The notes beneath the pieces were generated by a model that made no database searches, was not told the DNA's origin, and saw nothing but the letters and a program-made list of their open reading frames with translations. Shown piece after piece: positions 44,849-53,690 of a stretch of DNA of 64,000 nt. The translations under genes were made by a program, and so were the position numbers. The stretch covers positions 1,252,501 through 1,316,500 of the forward strand of contig NZ_CP081844.1 in assembly GCF_019803445.1 (NCBI RefSeq), read 5' to 3'. The stretch is from Caenibius sp. WL. GTDB taxonomy: Bacteria > Pseudomonadota > Alphaproteobacteria > Sphingomonadales > Sphingomonadaceae. Within the stretch, counting starts at the first letter, position 1, and the number at the start of each line of letters is the position of its first letter.

Positions 44849-47257
44849 ATGAAAAATTTCGTATTTTTGGGCGCTGCCAGCCTGGCCGCGCTGGGTTTCT
44901 CGCAGGCAGCCTACGCACAGGACGCTGGCGCCAGCACCGCCGCCGAGCCCGCCCCGCAGGCGGAGACCGGCTCGACCGGCCTGCAGGATATCGTCGTCAC
45001 CGCGCGCCGTTCCAATGAATCGCTGCAATCGGTGCCGGTGGCCGTCACCGCGCTGTCGGGCGAATTTCTGGAACGCCAGAATTTCAACGACGCCACGGCC
45101 CTGCCGCGTCTCGCCCCCAGCCTGACGATCGAAAAGCAGCCGTCCAGCCTTTCGGCGGCAACCGTCTATATCCGCGGTATCGGCAACCAGGAACCGTCCG
45201 CCCTGTCGGAACAGGGCGTGGGCATCTATCTCGACGGCGTCTATCTCGCCCGTTCGGCGGGTGCGGTGTTCGACCTGCTCGATCTCGAACGCGTCGAAGT
45301 GCTGCGCGGCCCGCAGGGCACGCTGTTCGGCCGCAACACCATCGGCGGCGCGCTCCAGCTCGTTTCGAAGAAGCCGAGCGACGATTTCCATCTTACCGCC
45401 AAGGCCGGTTACGGCAATTTCGATGAATGGTATGTCCGCAGCCGTGTCGACACCGGCTATATCGGCAATTCGCCGTTCAAGCTGTCGGTCTCGGCGCAGC
45501 ATCGCGAGGCGGATGGCTTCGTCAACAACACGCTGACCAAGGGTTCGCAGGATCCGGGCGCGGTCAAGGCGGACACGGTCGCTGTCGGACTGCAGGCCGA
45601 TCTGGGCAAGCTGACCGTCAACTACGGCTTCGACTACGATTACCGCACCGGCACGCCGGGCTTCTTCCAGCTCGTCGCCACGACGCCGGAATATGCCGCC
45701 TACTTCGGCCAGTCGGCCAGCCTGGGCGGCGCGCCGTTCATGGTCAGCCCGGATCGCCAGGGCACCGTGCAGCAGGCCGGCTTCGTCGATCGCAACGGCA
45801 AGTACCGCTACGGCTCGAAAACGCGCGTGCAGGGCCACAGCCTGACGCTCGCCTATGAAGCGTCGGATGCGCTGACGATCAAATCGATCACCGGCTATCG
45901 CAAGTTCTACCAGGACACGATCCTGAACCTGAGCGGCAACGGCGAACTGAAAGGGCTGGTTTACGATCCTTCCTCGCCCACTCTGACTTCGGTCCAGTCG
46001 GTCATTCCGTACACCGGCAACAACGCGCCGCAGAAGCAGCACCAGTTCAGCCAGGAATTGCAGTTGCTCGGCAGCTCGGGCGATTTCAGCTATCTCGGCG
46101 GCCTGTACTACTTCAAGGAAAAGGCTTCCGAATATAACCACCAGTCGCTGACCAGCGTGGTGCCGGTGGGCTATCTGGCGGCTTACGGCTTCATGTCGCA
46201 GGCGGATCAGGATGCGCTGATCGCCGCCAATCCGGGGGTTGCGCAGATCGGCGTGAATCTCAATCCGTTGCAGGCATTCGGCGGCACGTCCGAATCCAAG
46301 GCGGCATTCGGCCAGGTAAGCTGGAAGCCGTCCGCGCTCGACCAGAAGTTCGAACTGACGGTCGGCGCCCGCTACACCAAGGACAAGAAGACCGCATGGC
46401 TGGGGGGCGACATCGACCCGGTGCAGCGCGGCAAGACCTCGTTCGACAACTTCTCCTGGCTGGTTTCGGCATCCTACAAGGTGACGCCGGATGTGATGGT
46501 CTACGCCCGTGCATCGACGGGATATCGCTCCGGCGGGATCAATCCCCGTGCGGGCGTGATCAACACGTTCAAGCCGGAAAAGGCGATGTCGTATGAAGCG
46601 GGCATCAAGTCCGAACTGTTCGACCGCCGCCTGCGCCTGAACTTCGCCGCGTTCCTGACCGATTACGACGATCTGCAGGTCCAGCAATTCGCTGCGGGCA
46701 TGCAGGGCGCCACGTCGCTGATCGTCAACGCGGGCAAAGTGCAGCTCAAGGGCTTCGAAGCCGAAGCGACCCTGATGCCGGTCGACGGCCTCACCATCGA
46801 TGGGTCGGTGGGTTACGTGGACACGAAGTACAAGACTTTCATGTTCCGCGATCCCTATACCGATGTGGTCGATAACGTCGCCGATGTCGCCAAGCCGATC
46901 TACACGCCCAAGTGGACGGCGCGGATCGGGGGCGAATATGTGCACGATCTGGGCGGCCCGCTGGCCCGCCTGCGGGTGGACTATTCCTACCGCTCGTCGA
47001 TGTACTTCAACGCGCTCAACGCGACGACGCCGTTCAACGAGAACATCAAGTCGCCCGCGGATGACAATCTCAAGGCGCGTTTCTCGGTCGAAGAGATCCC
47101 CGTGGGTGGCGGCATGCTGGAAATCGGCGTGTGGGGCGACAACCTGACGAACGAAAAGACCCTGACTTACGGGATCGATTTCGGCGCGCTCGGTTTCGCG
47201 GGCGCGACGTTCAAGAAGCCGCGCAGCTACGGCATCGACGCCAAGATCAGCTTCTGA
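44849..47257 (+). CDS. TonB-dependent receptor
   Basis: An 802-residue outer-membrane receptor. Signal peptide residues 1-23 end at QAAYAQ. LQDIVVTARRSNESLQ is the TonB-box region; the plug includes VEVLRGPQGTLFGRNTIGG; the barrel ends with an aromatic-rich SYGIDAKISF. It is not closely similar to the receptor at 35134, suggesting a different ligand. AGGGAGG lies 5 bases before the ATG. A strong terminator follows. The ligand is unknown. Confidence 0.94.
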   Translation: MKNFVFLGAASLAALGFSQAAYAQDAGASTAAEPAPQAETGSTGLQDIVVTARRSNESLQSVPVAVTALSGEFLERQNFNDATALPRLAPSLTIEKQPSSLSAATVYIRGIGNQEPSALSEQGVGIYLDGVYLARSAGAVFDLLDLERVEVLRGPQGTLFGRNTIGGALQLVSKKPSDDFHLTAKAGYGNFDEWYVRSRVDTGYIGNSPFKLSVSAQHREADGFVNNTLTKGSQDPGAVKADTVAVGLQADLGKLTVNYGFDYDYRTGTPGFFQLVATTPEYAAYFGQSASLGGAPFMVSPDRQGTVQQAGFVDRNGKYRYGSKTRVQGHSLTLAYEASDALTIKSITGYRKFYQDTILNLSGNGELKGLVYDPSSPTLTSVQSVIPYTGNNAPQKQHQFSQELQLLGSSGDFSYLGGLYYFKEKASEYNHQSLTSVVPVGYLAAYGFMSQADQDALIAANPGVAQIGVNLNPLQAFGGTSESKAAFGQVSWKPSALDQKFELTVGARYTKDKKTAWLGGDIDPVQRGKTSFDNFSWLVSASYKVTPDVMVYARASTGYRSGGINPRAGVINTFKPEKAMSYEAGIKSELFDRRLRLNFAAFLTDYDDLQVQQFAAGMQGATSLIVNAGKVQLKGFEAEATLMPVDGLTIDGSVGYVDTKYKTFMFRDPYTDVVDNVADVAKPIYTPKWTARIGGEYVHDLGGPLARLRVDYSYRSSMYFNALNATTPFNENIKSPADDNLKARFSVEEIPVGGGMLEIGVWGDNLTNEKTLTYGIDFGALGFAGATFKKPRSYGIDAKISF

Positions 47258-47307
47258 TCTTCCCCTTGGGCTGCCGGTGCGAAACCGGCGGCCCTGCGGT
47301 GGACAGG

Positions 47308-47344
47308 AAAAGGGCCCCGACGGCATTGCCGCCGGGGCCCTTTT
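47308..47344 (+). terminator. Rho-independent terminator of the receptor gene
   Basis: AAAAGGGCCCCG pairs with CGGGGCCCTTTT around the ACGGCATTGCCGC loop, ending in TTTT. It is a classic intrinsic terminator and could also serve the convergent aldo/keto reductase. Confidence 0.85.
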
Positions 47345-47397
47345 CGTATGCTGAGGCGGAAGCGGGCGCGCGCTGGCCCGCCCGCTTCCGCCGCCGT

Positions 47398-48366
47398 TTA
47401 TTCGCCGCGCAGTTGCGCCAGTTCCGTCGCGCTCAGCGTGACAGCGGCGGCTTTCACGCTGTCGTCCACCTGTTCGGGCGTGCGGGCGCCGAAAATCGGA
47501 ATCGTCAGGTGCGGCTGGTTGACGAGATAGGCGAGCACGATCTCGTTGATCGAAACGCCATGCTTGCCCGCCAATTCCTGCACGGCGGCGAAGCGCCGGG
47601 CGTTGACCGGGTTGTCGTAGCGCGCCTTGAGGAAATCGGGCAGCCCGGCTTCGCCCCCGGCGGCGAGCTTGGTGAAATAACCGCCGCTCTGCGCGGCATA
47701 GGGGATCATCGTCACCCCTTCGGCGTGGATGTCCTGATAACCGTCTTCGTAATAGAGCTGGTAGCCCTGCGCGGTGGAGGCTTCGCGGTCGGGCGCGGCA
47801 AGGCCCCAGAACGTCTGCGAGGCGACGAAGCCCTGCTTGCCTTTGGACGCGGCATAGGCGTTGGCTTCGCGGATGCGTTCGGGCGTCCAGTTCGATGCGC
47901 CGAAGTAGCGGATCTTGCCCGCCGCCTGATGCGCCAGCAGGGCATCGATGATAGGGCCGACCGGGGCTTGCGGATTGTCGGCATGGAGCCAGTAGAGATC
48001 GATGGTGTCGATTCCCAGATGGTCGAGGCTTTCGGCCAGATCCTGCGCGATGTCTTCCGCTGTCACCCGGTTGCGCCAGTCGCCCGCGCGCATATCCACC
48101 TGAGCGCCTTTGGTGGCGATCACCACATCGGCGCGGTTCCTGCCTTTCAGCCACGCACCGATGGCGCGCTCGCTCGCGCCCGCGGGGGCATCGGGCACCC
48201 AGTCGCCGTAGGACCGCGCGGTGTCGAGGAAATTGCCGCCCAGTGCGGTAAAGCGGTCGAGAATGGTGTTGGCGCTGGGCTGGTCGATCGCGGTGCCGAG
48301 CATGTTGGTGCCGTAGCAGAGCTGGCTGACCTGGAGATCGGTGCCGGGCAGAGTCAGTTTCTTCAT
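47398..48366 (-). CDS. Aldo/keto reductase
   Basis: A 322-residue aldo/keto reductase. The catalytic tetrad is Asp48, Tyr53, Lys86 and His128 (DTARSYG, ATKGA, WLHAD). It reduces aldehydes or ketones with NADPH through a TIM barrel. The ATG at 48366 is chosen because AGGA lies upstream; an upstream in-frame GTG at 48387 is possible. It follows the SDR at 48397 with about 30 bases between. The substrate cannot be inferred. Confidence 0.88.
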   Translation of the reverse strand: MKKLTLPGTDLQVSQLCYGTNMLGTAIDQPSANTILDRFTALGGNFLDTARSYGDWVPDAPAGASERAIGAWLKGRNRADVVIATKGAQVDMRAGDWRNRVTAEDIAQDLAESLDHLGIDTIDLYWLHADNPQAPVGPIIDALLAHQAAGKIRYFGASNWTPERIREANAYAASKGKQGFVASQTFWGLAAPDREASTAQGYQLYYEDGYQDIHAEGVTMIPYAAQSGGYFTKLAAGGEAGLPDFLKARYDNPVNARRFAAVQELAGKHGVSINEIVLAYLVNQPHLTIPIFGARTPEQVDDSVKAAAVTLSATELAQLRGE

Positions 48367-48396
48367 TGGGGGGCTATCCTTTTTCACGAAGGGGGA

Positions 48397-49143
48397 TCAG
48401 GCGGCGGTTTGCCCGCCATCGACGGGGAAGGCCACGCCGGTGATCCGGCGCGCTTCGCGCGAGGCGAGGAATGCGACCGCATCGGCGATATCTTCCGGAT
48501 CGCAGTTTTCTCCGCCGTCGAGCCATGGCACCGCGCGCATCACCAGTTCCCAGTCGATATTTTCCGGCGGCGCGCCCGCGATCATCGGAGTGTTGACCCC
48601 GGTCGGGCAGATGCAGTTGATGCGGATGCCCTGCTTGGAGAATTCCAGCGCCAGCGCCTTGGTCAGCCCGACGACGCCGTGCTTCGCTGCGACATAGGCG
48701 GAATTGAACGGTACGCCGACCAGCCCCGCGGCCGAGGCCATGTTGACGATATTGCCCTTGGTCTTCAGCAGATGCGGCATGGCGAGGCGCGACATCAGAT
48801 AGACGCCGGTCAGATTGACGGCGATGGTCCGGTCCCAGCGGCTCTTGTCGAGATCGGCCATGCACCCGAAATCGAGAATGCCGGCGATGTTGCACAGCAC
48901 GTCCAGCCCGCCGTGCGCGGCCACCGCGCGTTCGACCAGCGCCTGGCAGGACTGTTCGTCCGCCACGTCGAGCGGCATGGCGATCGCATCGCCGCCGAGA
49001 TCGCGCGCGGCGGCGGCCACGCCTTCCTCGTTACGGTCGCCCAGTACCAGCCGCGCCCCTTCGGCGGCGAATTTCCTGGCCGTGGCCAGTCCGATGCCCG
49101 ATGCGGCCCCGGTCACGATGATGGATTTGCCTTCGAAACGCAC
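48397..49143 (-). CDS. SDR family oxidoreductase
   Basis: A 248-residue classical SDR. TGAASGIG, a NIAG segment in place of NNAG, an MASAAG segment with the catalytic Ser, YVAAK, and the C-terminal GVAFPVDGGQ are all in place. The start is a GTG at 49143 supported by GGGAG upstream; 27 earlier in-frame codons lack a site. It is divergent from the SnoaL-fold gene at 49308 and is followed by an aldo/keto reductase. Confidence 0.87.
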   Translation of the reverse strand: MRFEGKSIIVTGAASGIGLATARKFAAEGARLVLGDRNEEGVAAAARDLGGDAIAMPLDVADEQSCQALVERAVAAHGGLDVLCNIAGILDFGCMADLDKSRWDRTIAVNLTGVYLMSRLAMPHLLKTKGNIVNMASAAGLVGVPFNSAYVAAKHGVVGLTKALALEFSKQGIRINCICPTGVNTPMIAGAPPENIDWELVMRAVPWLDGGENCDPEDIADAVAFLASREARRITGVAFPVDGGQTAA

Positions 49144-49307
49144 GCTGTCTTCTCCCGTTTGCCGAATCCGGCTCGATATCCGTTTCGTGCAGACTTGCGT
49201 CAGGCGGCTACGCGTTTCAACCATAGGCTATCGGCCGGTGCGAATTTGCGTGGCGAATCGACACCGGGATCGCACGAGATGGCAAGAACCAAAGGAGGAT
49301 GCCCCCG

Positions 49308-49775
49308 ATGATGTCGTTGCAGGAAATGTCCGACCGGCTGGAAATTCAGGATCTGTTTTCCCGCTACACTTACGCGATCGACGAACGGAACTGGGATGGG
49401 CTGGATGATGTGTTCACGCCCGATGCGTTCATCGATTACACCGAAGCGGGCGGGGAAAAAGGGCAATTGCCCGAAATCAAGCGCTGGCTGGCCACGGCGA
49501 TGGAACGCTTCCCCACGTTTCAGCACATGGTGGCGACGCACAAGCTGAAGCTGAACGGCGATACGGCGGAAAGCCGCACGATCCTGTTCAACCCGATGGT
49601 GCTGCGCAAGGACGACGGGGAAGATCACGTCTTCTTCGTCGGCTTGTGGTACAATGACAAGTTGGTGCGGACGGAGAAGGGCTGGCGCATCGCCGAACGG
49701 CGAGAGGAAATATCCTACACTTACAACACCCCGCAGATGGCGCCGGCCCCCGCGATTGCGGATGTGGTGGGCTGA
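49308..49775 (+). CDS. NTF2/SnoaL-fold protein
   Basis: A 155-residue SnoaL_4-type protein. SRYTYAIDERNWDGL near the N-terminus has the Tyr...Asp arrangement of the scytalone-dehydratase-like group, and histidines occur in FQHMVATHK. The first ATG at 49299 directly abuts the AAAGGAGG site, so 49308 is chosen with a 9-base spacer. It is convergent with the BaiE-like gene, with a hairpin between them. It may be a dehydratase or isomerase; no assignment is made. Confidence 0.78.
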   Translation: MMSLQEMSDRLEIQDLFSRYTYAIDERNWDGLDDVFTPDAFIDYTEAGGEKGQLPEIKRWLATAMERFPTFQHMVATHKLKLNGDTAESRTILFNPMVLRKDDGEDHVFFVGLWYNDKLVRTEKGWRIAERREEISYTYNTPQMAPAPAIADVVG

Positions 49776-49793
49776 ACGGGGCCCGAAACGATA

Positions 49794-49827
49794 CCGGCCC
49801 GCCGACCGGGAAAGGGCGGCGGGCCGG
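49794..49827. terminator. Bidirectional hairpin
   Basis: CCGGCCCGCC (49794-49803) pairs with GGCGGGCCGG (49818-49827) between the convergent SnoaL-fold and BaiE-like genes. Confidence 0.65.
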
Positions 49828-49856
49828 GCTGGTTCCGTTTAACCGGAAGGGGCAGT

Positions 49857-50393
49857 TCAGGCCGCCTTGGTCCAGGAGATCATGCTGCTGATATCGGTCA
49901 GCTGATCCGGCTTGAGCCCCGCGCGCGCCAGATGGTGCGAGGTGAGCTTCGCGTTTTCGGACAGCGGGAAGACGACTTCGAACACGCGGTCGTATTCGGT
50001 GCGTTCGATTTTCCACTTGCCGCCGACGCGGCGATACTGATCCTTATAGATCGCGCTGCCGATGGTGTGCGTTTTTCCGGCCAGATTGATGAAGATGTCT
50101 TCGAGATACCAGATGCCATCGGCGGTGTCTTCGCCGGTGATGGTGATTTCGGGCATATGGCCGTGGTGCATCGCCGCCACCTGCGAATTGAAGCTGTTGG
50201 CGAGGAATTCGAGCATCGTGTCCTTGCCCTGCAAATTGACGCGGTATTCACCACCGCGATAGTCCACCGTGACATCGTCGGTGAACAGGGTGGCGAGCAG
50301 TTCGGCGTTGGCCGTGTCGATTCCGCGGAAATAGCGATGCTTGAGCATGCGGATTTCCTCGATGTCGGACAGTTGCTGCAGAGTATAGGGCAT
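49857..50393 (-). CDS. BaiE/Hsh2-like 7-alpha-hydroxysteroid dehydratase homologue
   Basis: A 178-residue NTF2-fold protein that matches bile acid 7-alpha-dehydratase BaiE in an alignment recalled from memory. Tyr21, Asp26, His76 and Asp99 sit where BaiE has Tyr30, Asp35, His83 and Asp106, with identical spacing between each pair (5 and 23 residues). The HGHMPEITI and IWYLED segments are especially alike. Family enzymes remove a 7-hydroxyl from bile-acid rings. A GGAGAG site precedes the ATG at 50393; upstream in-frame codons are rejected. It is divergent from the MFS transporter. Specific substrate not shown; the family also occurs in Sphingobium bile-acid degradation (Hsh2). Confidence 0.78.
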   Translation of the reverse strand: MPYTLQQLSDIEEIRMLKHRYFRGIDTANAELLATLFTDDVTVDYRGGEYRVNLQGKDTMLEFLANSFNSQVAAMHHGHMPEITITGEDTADGIWYLEDIFINLAGKTHTIGSAIYKDQYRRVGGKWKIERTEYDRVFEVVFPLSENAKLTSHHLARAGLKPDQLTDISSMISWTKAA

Positions 50394-50642
50394 GGGGGCT
50401 CTCCAATTTTTGGTCGTTTCCGTTCGAAGCGATATATGCGCACCATTGCCGGACAGTTGCAACGCATATCAAAAGGCGCGCGGCGATCGGCGATTCAATC
50501 GGGCAATCGCGGGCGCAACGGACAACGCAGGGCGGGCCTTGCGCCGATGCGCCCGCATCGCACGCCAAGTTTGATTGACGGGTGGTGCCAGCCGAAGGTA
50601 AGCCCGCGCCCATAAAAAGACGTGGAGTTGGGAGATATGGCG

Positions 50643-51887
50643 ATGACGTCGGCAAGCGTACCAGCGGAGGCCGTGCCGCAGCCCGGACGATGGGCCATGG
50701 CTGTGCGCGGTTTCCTGTGTCAGAATGTGTCGGTTGGTTGCGCTTTTGGCGGGTTTGGCGTCGCGGTCGGGGAAATCAAGGCGAAGTATGCCGTCAGCAT
50801 GGGGCTGGCTTCGATGGGGCTGGCGCTGGCGGTGCTGACCATGGGGCTGGTGAGCCCGCTGGTGGCGCGCATGATCGGCCATTTCGGCCTGCGGCGGACG
50901 ATGCTGACCGGGCTCATGCTTTCCGGACTGGGCTATGTCGCGCTGGCCTTCGCTCCCAACATCTATGTCGTGCTCGCCGCTTTCGGCCTGCTGATCGGCA
51001 TCGGCATCGCCATGTTCGGCCCGTTTCCGGCCAGCGTTCTGGCGAGCAACTGGTTCCAGCCCAACGCGGGCGGGGCGCTCGGTTTCGTCAATATGCCTGT
51101 CATGGTGGCGCTGGTGCCGCTGCTGGGCGTGGCGCTGATCAAGAGCCAGGGATTGCCGACGTTCTTCCTCGCTCTGGCGGGCATCCATGTCCTGCTGGTG
51201 CCGGTGGTGCTGGGCGTGATCGACGCGCCGCCGGGCATGGCGGCGGGCGGCGATGCGCAGGGCCATGGCGCGGACAGCGCCACGAGCGCACGGGCGATTC
51301 TGACGCGGCCGGTCTTCTGGGCCGTGGTGGTCGGCGCGGGGTGCCTCAGCGCGGCGGGCATCGTCGGCATTTCGCACATCGTCGCTTTCGCCACCGAGCG
51401 CGGCCTGCCCGATGCGGACGCGGCCCTGCTGCTGTCGATCATGGGCGCGGCGAGCATTATCGGTTCGCTGCTGGCCGGGATCATCGCCAACCGGATCGGT
51501 TCAGCCAACACGCTGGCGCTGATCGGCGCGCTGATCGCGGGCGGCTGGGCCGTGCTTTATGCGACGAGCTTCTACCCTCTGCTGCTTATGGCGACGCTGG
51601 TGCTGGGCGCCTGCGGGGCGGGCGTGTTCCCCGCCGTCAACATGCTAGGCGCGCAGATATTCGGGGTCAGCGCGCTGGCGCGGGTGATCGGCCTGTTCAC
51701 CTTGTGCACGCTGCCGATGAACTTCCTGCTGCCCCCGGCGGCAGGCGTGCTGCGCGATCATTCGGTGAATTACAATCCGGTGATCGTCGCGATTATCGCC
51801 ATGGCGGCGGCGATCATGGCGCTGTTCCTGATCGTCGCCCGCGTCGTGGCCAGCAGACGCGCGGCGCCGGAAGCGGCATCCGCCTGA
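50643..51887 (+). CDS. MFS transporter
   Basis: A 414-residue major facilitator with about twelve membrane helices. MIGHFGLRRTML is the motif A equivalent between helices 2 and 3. The family resembles carboxylate/oxalate:formate-type MFS proteins. The start at 50643 is preferred: GGGAG lies 8 bases before it; ATGs at 50622 and 50637 are too close or lack a site. It is divergent from the BaiE-like gene and heads a plus-strand series of SDRs, an esterase and a CMD protein. The substrate is unknown. Confidence 0.85.
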   Translation: MTSASVPAEAVPQPGRWAMAVRGFLCQNVSVGCAFGGFGVAVGEIKAKYAVSMGLASMGLALAVLTMGLVSPLVARMIGHFGLRRTMLTGLMLSGLGYVALAFAPNIYVVLAAFGLLIGIGIAMFGPFPASVLASNWFQPNAGGALGFVNMPVMVALVPLLGVALIKSQGLPTFFLALAGIHVLLVPVVLGVIDAPPGMAAGGDAQGHGADSATSARAILTRPVFWAVVVGAGCLSAAGIVGISHIVAFATERGLPDADAALLLSIMGAASIIGSLLAGIIANRIGSANTLALIGALIAGGWAVLYATSFYPLLLMATLVLGACGAGVFPAVNMLGAQIFGVSALARVIGLFTLCTLPMNFLLPPAAGVLRDHSVNYNPVIVAIIAMAAAIMALFLIVARVVASRRAAPEAASA

Positions 51888-51902
51888 CAGGACGAACCAA
51901 CG

Positions 51903-51930
51903 CGGCCCGCCGCCATCGCGGGGCGGGCCG
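51903..51930 (+). terminator. Hairpin after MFS gene
   Basis: CGGCCCGCC (51903-51911) pairs with GGCGGGCCG (51922-51930), 15 bases past the MFS stop and 64 bases before the next SDR. Confidence 0.5.
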
Positions 51931-51993
51931 GAACCGAAATGCGCGCAAGGGCAATCCCGCGCCGATCCGTGAACTGAAACAGGAGACTGAGCA

Positions 51994-52782
51994 ATGGGCC
52001 GACTTTCCGGCAAAGTGGCAATCGTAACCGGCGGCGCGCGCGGAATGGGCGCGGCAACCAGCCGCCTGTTCGCGGCCGAAGGGGCGAAAGTGGCGATCAC
52101 CGACGTGCTGGAGGAAGACGGCAAGGCGCTGGCCGCGGAACTGGGCGATGCGGCCCGATTCTACCGCCATGACGTGACCAGCGAAAGCGAATGGGCGGCC
52201 ATAGTCCAGCAGGTCGAAGCCGACCTCGGGCCGGTGGATGTGCTGGTCAACAACGCCGGAATCCTGATGTTCAAGAGCCTGCTGGCGACCACGCTGGAAG
52301 ATTACGAACGCGTGCTCAAAGTCAATCTCGTGGGCGAATTCCTCGGCATCAAGGCCGTGGCGCCGGGGATGATCGCGCGGGGCAAGGGTTCGATCGTCAA
52401 CATCTCGTCGGTGGATGGGATGAAGGGGGCCAACGGCCTCGTCGCTTATGCGTCCAGCAAGTGGGGCGTGCGCGGGCTGACCAAGGTGGCCGCGCTGGAG
52501 CTGGGCCATCGCGGCGTCCGCGTCAATTCCGTCCATCCCGGCGGGGTCGACACGGCGATGACCAATCATGACAACACCGCGCGCGACAAGGTCAACGAAC
52601 GTTTCACCAATATTCCGCTGCAGCGCGTGGCCGGGCCGGAAGAAGTCGCCGCCGCTTCGCTGTTCCTGGCGAGCGACGATGCCTCGTACCTCGCCGGTGC
52701 GGAAATCGTCGTCGATGGCGGGATGACCTCGGGCCAGTACTATCCGGGCTTCCCCGGCGCGCCGGGCGTGCCCGAAGCCTGA
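51994..52782 (+). CDS. SDR, 3-alpha/20-beta-hydroxysteroid dehydrogenase-like (FabG3 type)
   Basis: A 262-residue SDR with TGGARGMG (12-19), VLVNNAGI, NISSVDG and YASSK. From memory the order and wording resemble mycobacterial FabG3 (Rv2002), a 3-alpha,20-beta-hydroxysteroid dehydrogenase, including the MGRLSGKVAIVTGGARGMG opening and AEIVVDGGM closing. It is about 80% identical by eye to the next gene at 52858. A ribosome-binding site lies before the ATG. Steroid specificity is inference. Confidence 0.86.
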   Translation: MGRLSGKVAIVTGGARGMGAATSRLFAAEGAKVAITDVLEEDGKALAAELGDAARFYRHDVTSESEWAAIVQQVEADLGPVDVLVNNAGILMFKSLLATTLEDYERVLKVNLVGEFLGIKAVAPGMIARGKGSIVNISSVDGMKGANGLVAYASSKWGVRGLTKVAALELGHRGVRVNSVHPGGVDTAMTNHDNTARDKVNERFTNIPLQRVAGPEEVAAASLFLASDDASYLAGAEIVVDGGMTSGQYYPGFPGAPGVPEA

Positions 52783-52857
52783 ACGCACGCAATGCCCCCT
52801 TCCGGTGGCGCGGCCGACAACGGCCGGCGCCGGGAGGGGCGAAACGGAGAGGATCGT

Positions 52858-53646
52858 ATGGGAAGGCTTTCAGGCAAAGTGGCCATCGTCACCGGCGGCG
52901 CACGGGGCATGGGTGCGGCGACCAGCCGGCTGTTCGCGGCCGAAGGCGCCAAAGTGGCGATTGCCGACGTGCTGGACGCCGAAGGGGCGGCGCTGGCGGC
53001 GGAACTGGGCGATGCGGCCCGGTTCTATCATCATGACGTGACGAACGAAGCGGGCTGGGCCGATCTGGTCGCCGGGGTGGAGAGCGATCTCGGCCCGGTG
53101 GATGTGCTGGTCAACAACGCCGGAATCCTGATGTTCCGCACGCTGATCGGCACCACGCTGGACGAGTACGAACGCGTGCTCAAAGTCAATCTCGTGGGCC
53201 AGTTCCTCGGCATCAAGGCGGTGGCGCCGGGGATGATCGCGCGGGGCAGGGGCTCGATCGTCAACATCTCCTCCGTCTCCGGAATGCAGGCGGGCAATTG
53301 CCTGGGCGCTTATGCCTCCAGCAAGTGGGGCGTGCGCGGGCTGACCAAAGTGGCGGCGCTGGAACTGGGCCATCGCGGCATCCGCGTGAATTCGATCCAT
53401 CCCGGCACGATCGACACGGCGATGGGCAATCAAGGCGCCATGTCGCGCGAGGAACTGGATGCGACTTTTGCCCATCTGCCGTTGCAGCGCGCGGGCGGGC
53501 AGGAAGAAGTGGCCGCCGCGTCGCTGTTCCTGGCGAGCGACGATGCCTCCTACATGGCGGGGGCGGAAATCGTCGTCGATGGCGGGCTGATGGCGGGGCA
53601 GTTCTATCAGGGCATGCCCGGCGCACCCGGCGTGGCCGAAAGCTGA
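52858..53646 (+). CDS. SDR, tandem paralogue of the preceding gene
   Basis: A 262-residue SDR from the ATG at 52858, with TGGARGMG, VLVNNAGI, NISSVSG and YASSK. Differences from its neighbour cluster after residue 140 (substrate-binding lid), consistent with duplication and specialisation. Both share the opening MGRLSGKVAIVTGG. Separate ribosome-binding sites are visible, and a 75-base gap separates the genes. It precedes an esterase gene. Confidence 0.86.
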   Translation: MGRLSGKVAIVTGGARGMGAATSRLFAAEGAKVAIADVLDAEGAALAAELGDAARFYHHDVTNEAGWADLVAGVESDLGPVDVLVNNAGILMFRTLIGTTLDEYERVLKVNLVGQFLGIKAVAPGMIARGRGSIVNISSVSGMQAGNCLGAYASSKWGVRGLTKVAALELGHRGIRVNSIHPGTIDTAMGNQGAMSREELDATFAHLPLQRAGGQEEVAAASLFLASDDASYMAGAEIVVDGGLMAGQFYQGMPGAPGVAES

Positions 53647-53690
53647 CGGGAATCGAACCACACACGGCGCGCGAGCGCGAAGGAGGGCCC

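Noticed and set aside
44687-48154. A minus-strand open frame of about 1,155 codons over the second TonB receptor
   Set aside because: It overlaps a receptor with a signal peptide, plug and barrel on the plus strand and has no recognisable domain.
50469-51377. A minus-strand open frame inside the MFS gene, rich in Arg/His/Gln
   Set aside because: The plus-strand product has twelve membrane segments; the minus frame is compositional noise.
53298-53690. N-terminal extension of the HSL esterase
   Set aside because: It overlaps the upstream SDR in a different frame, and a strong ribosome-binding site precedes the ATG at 53691.
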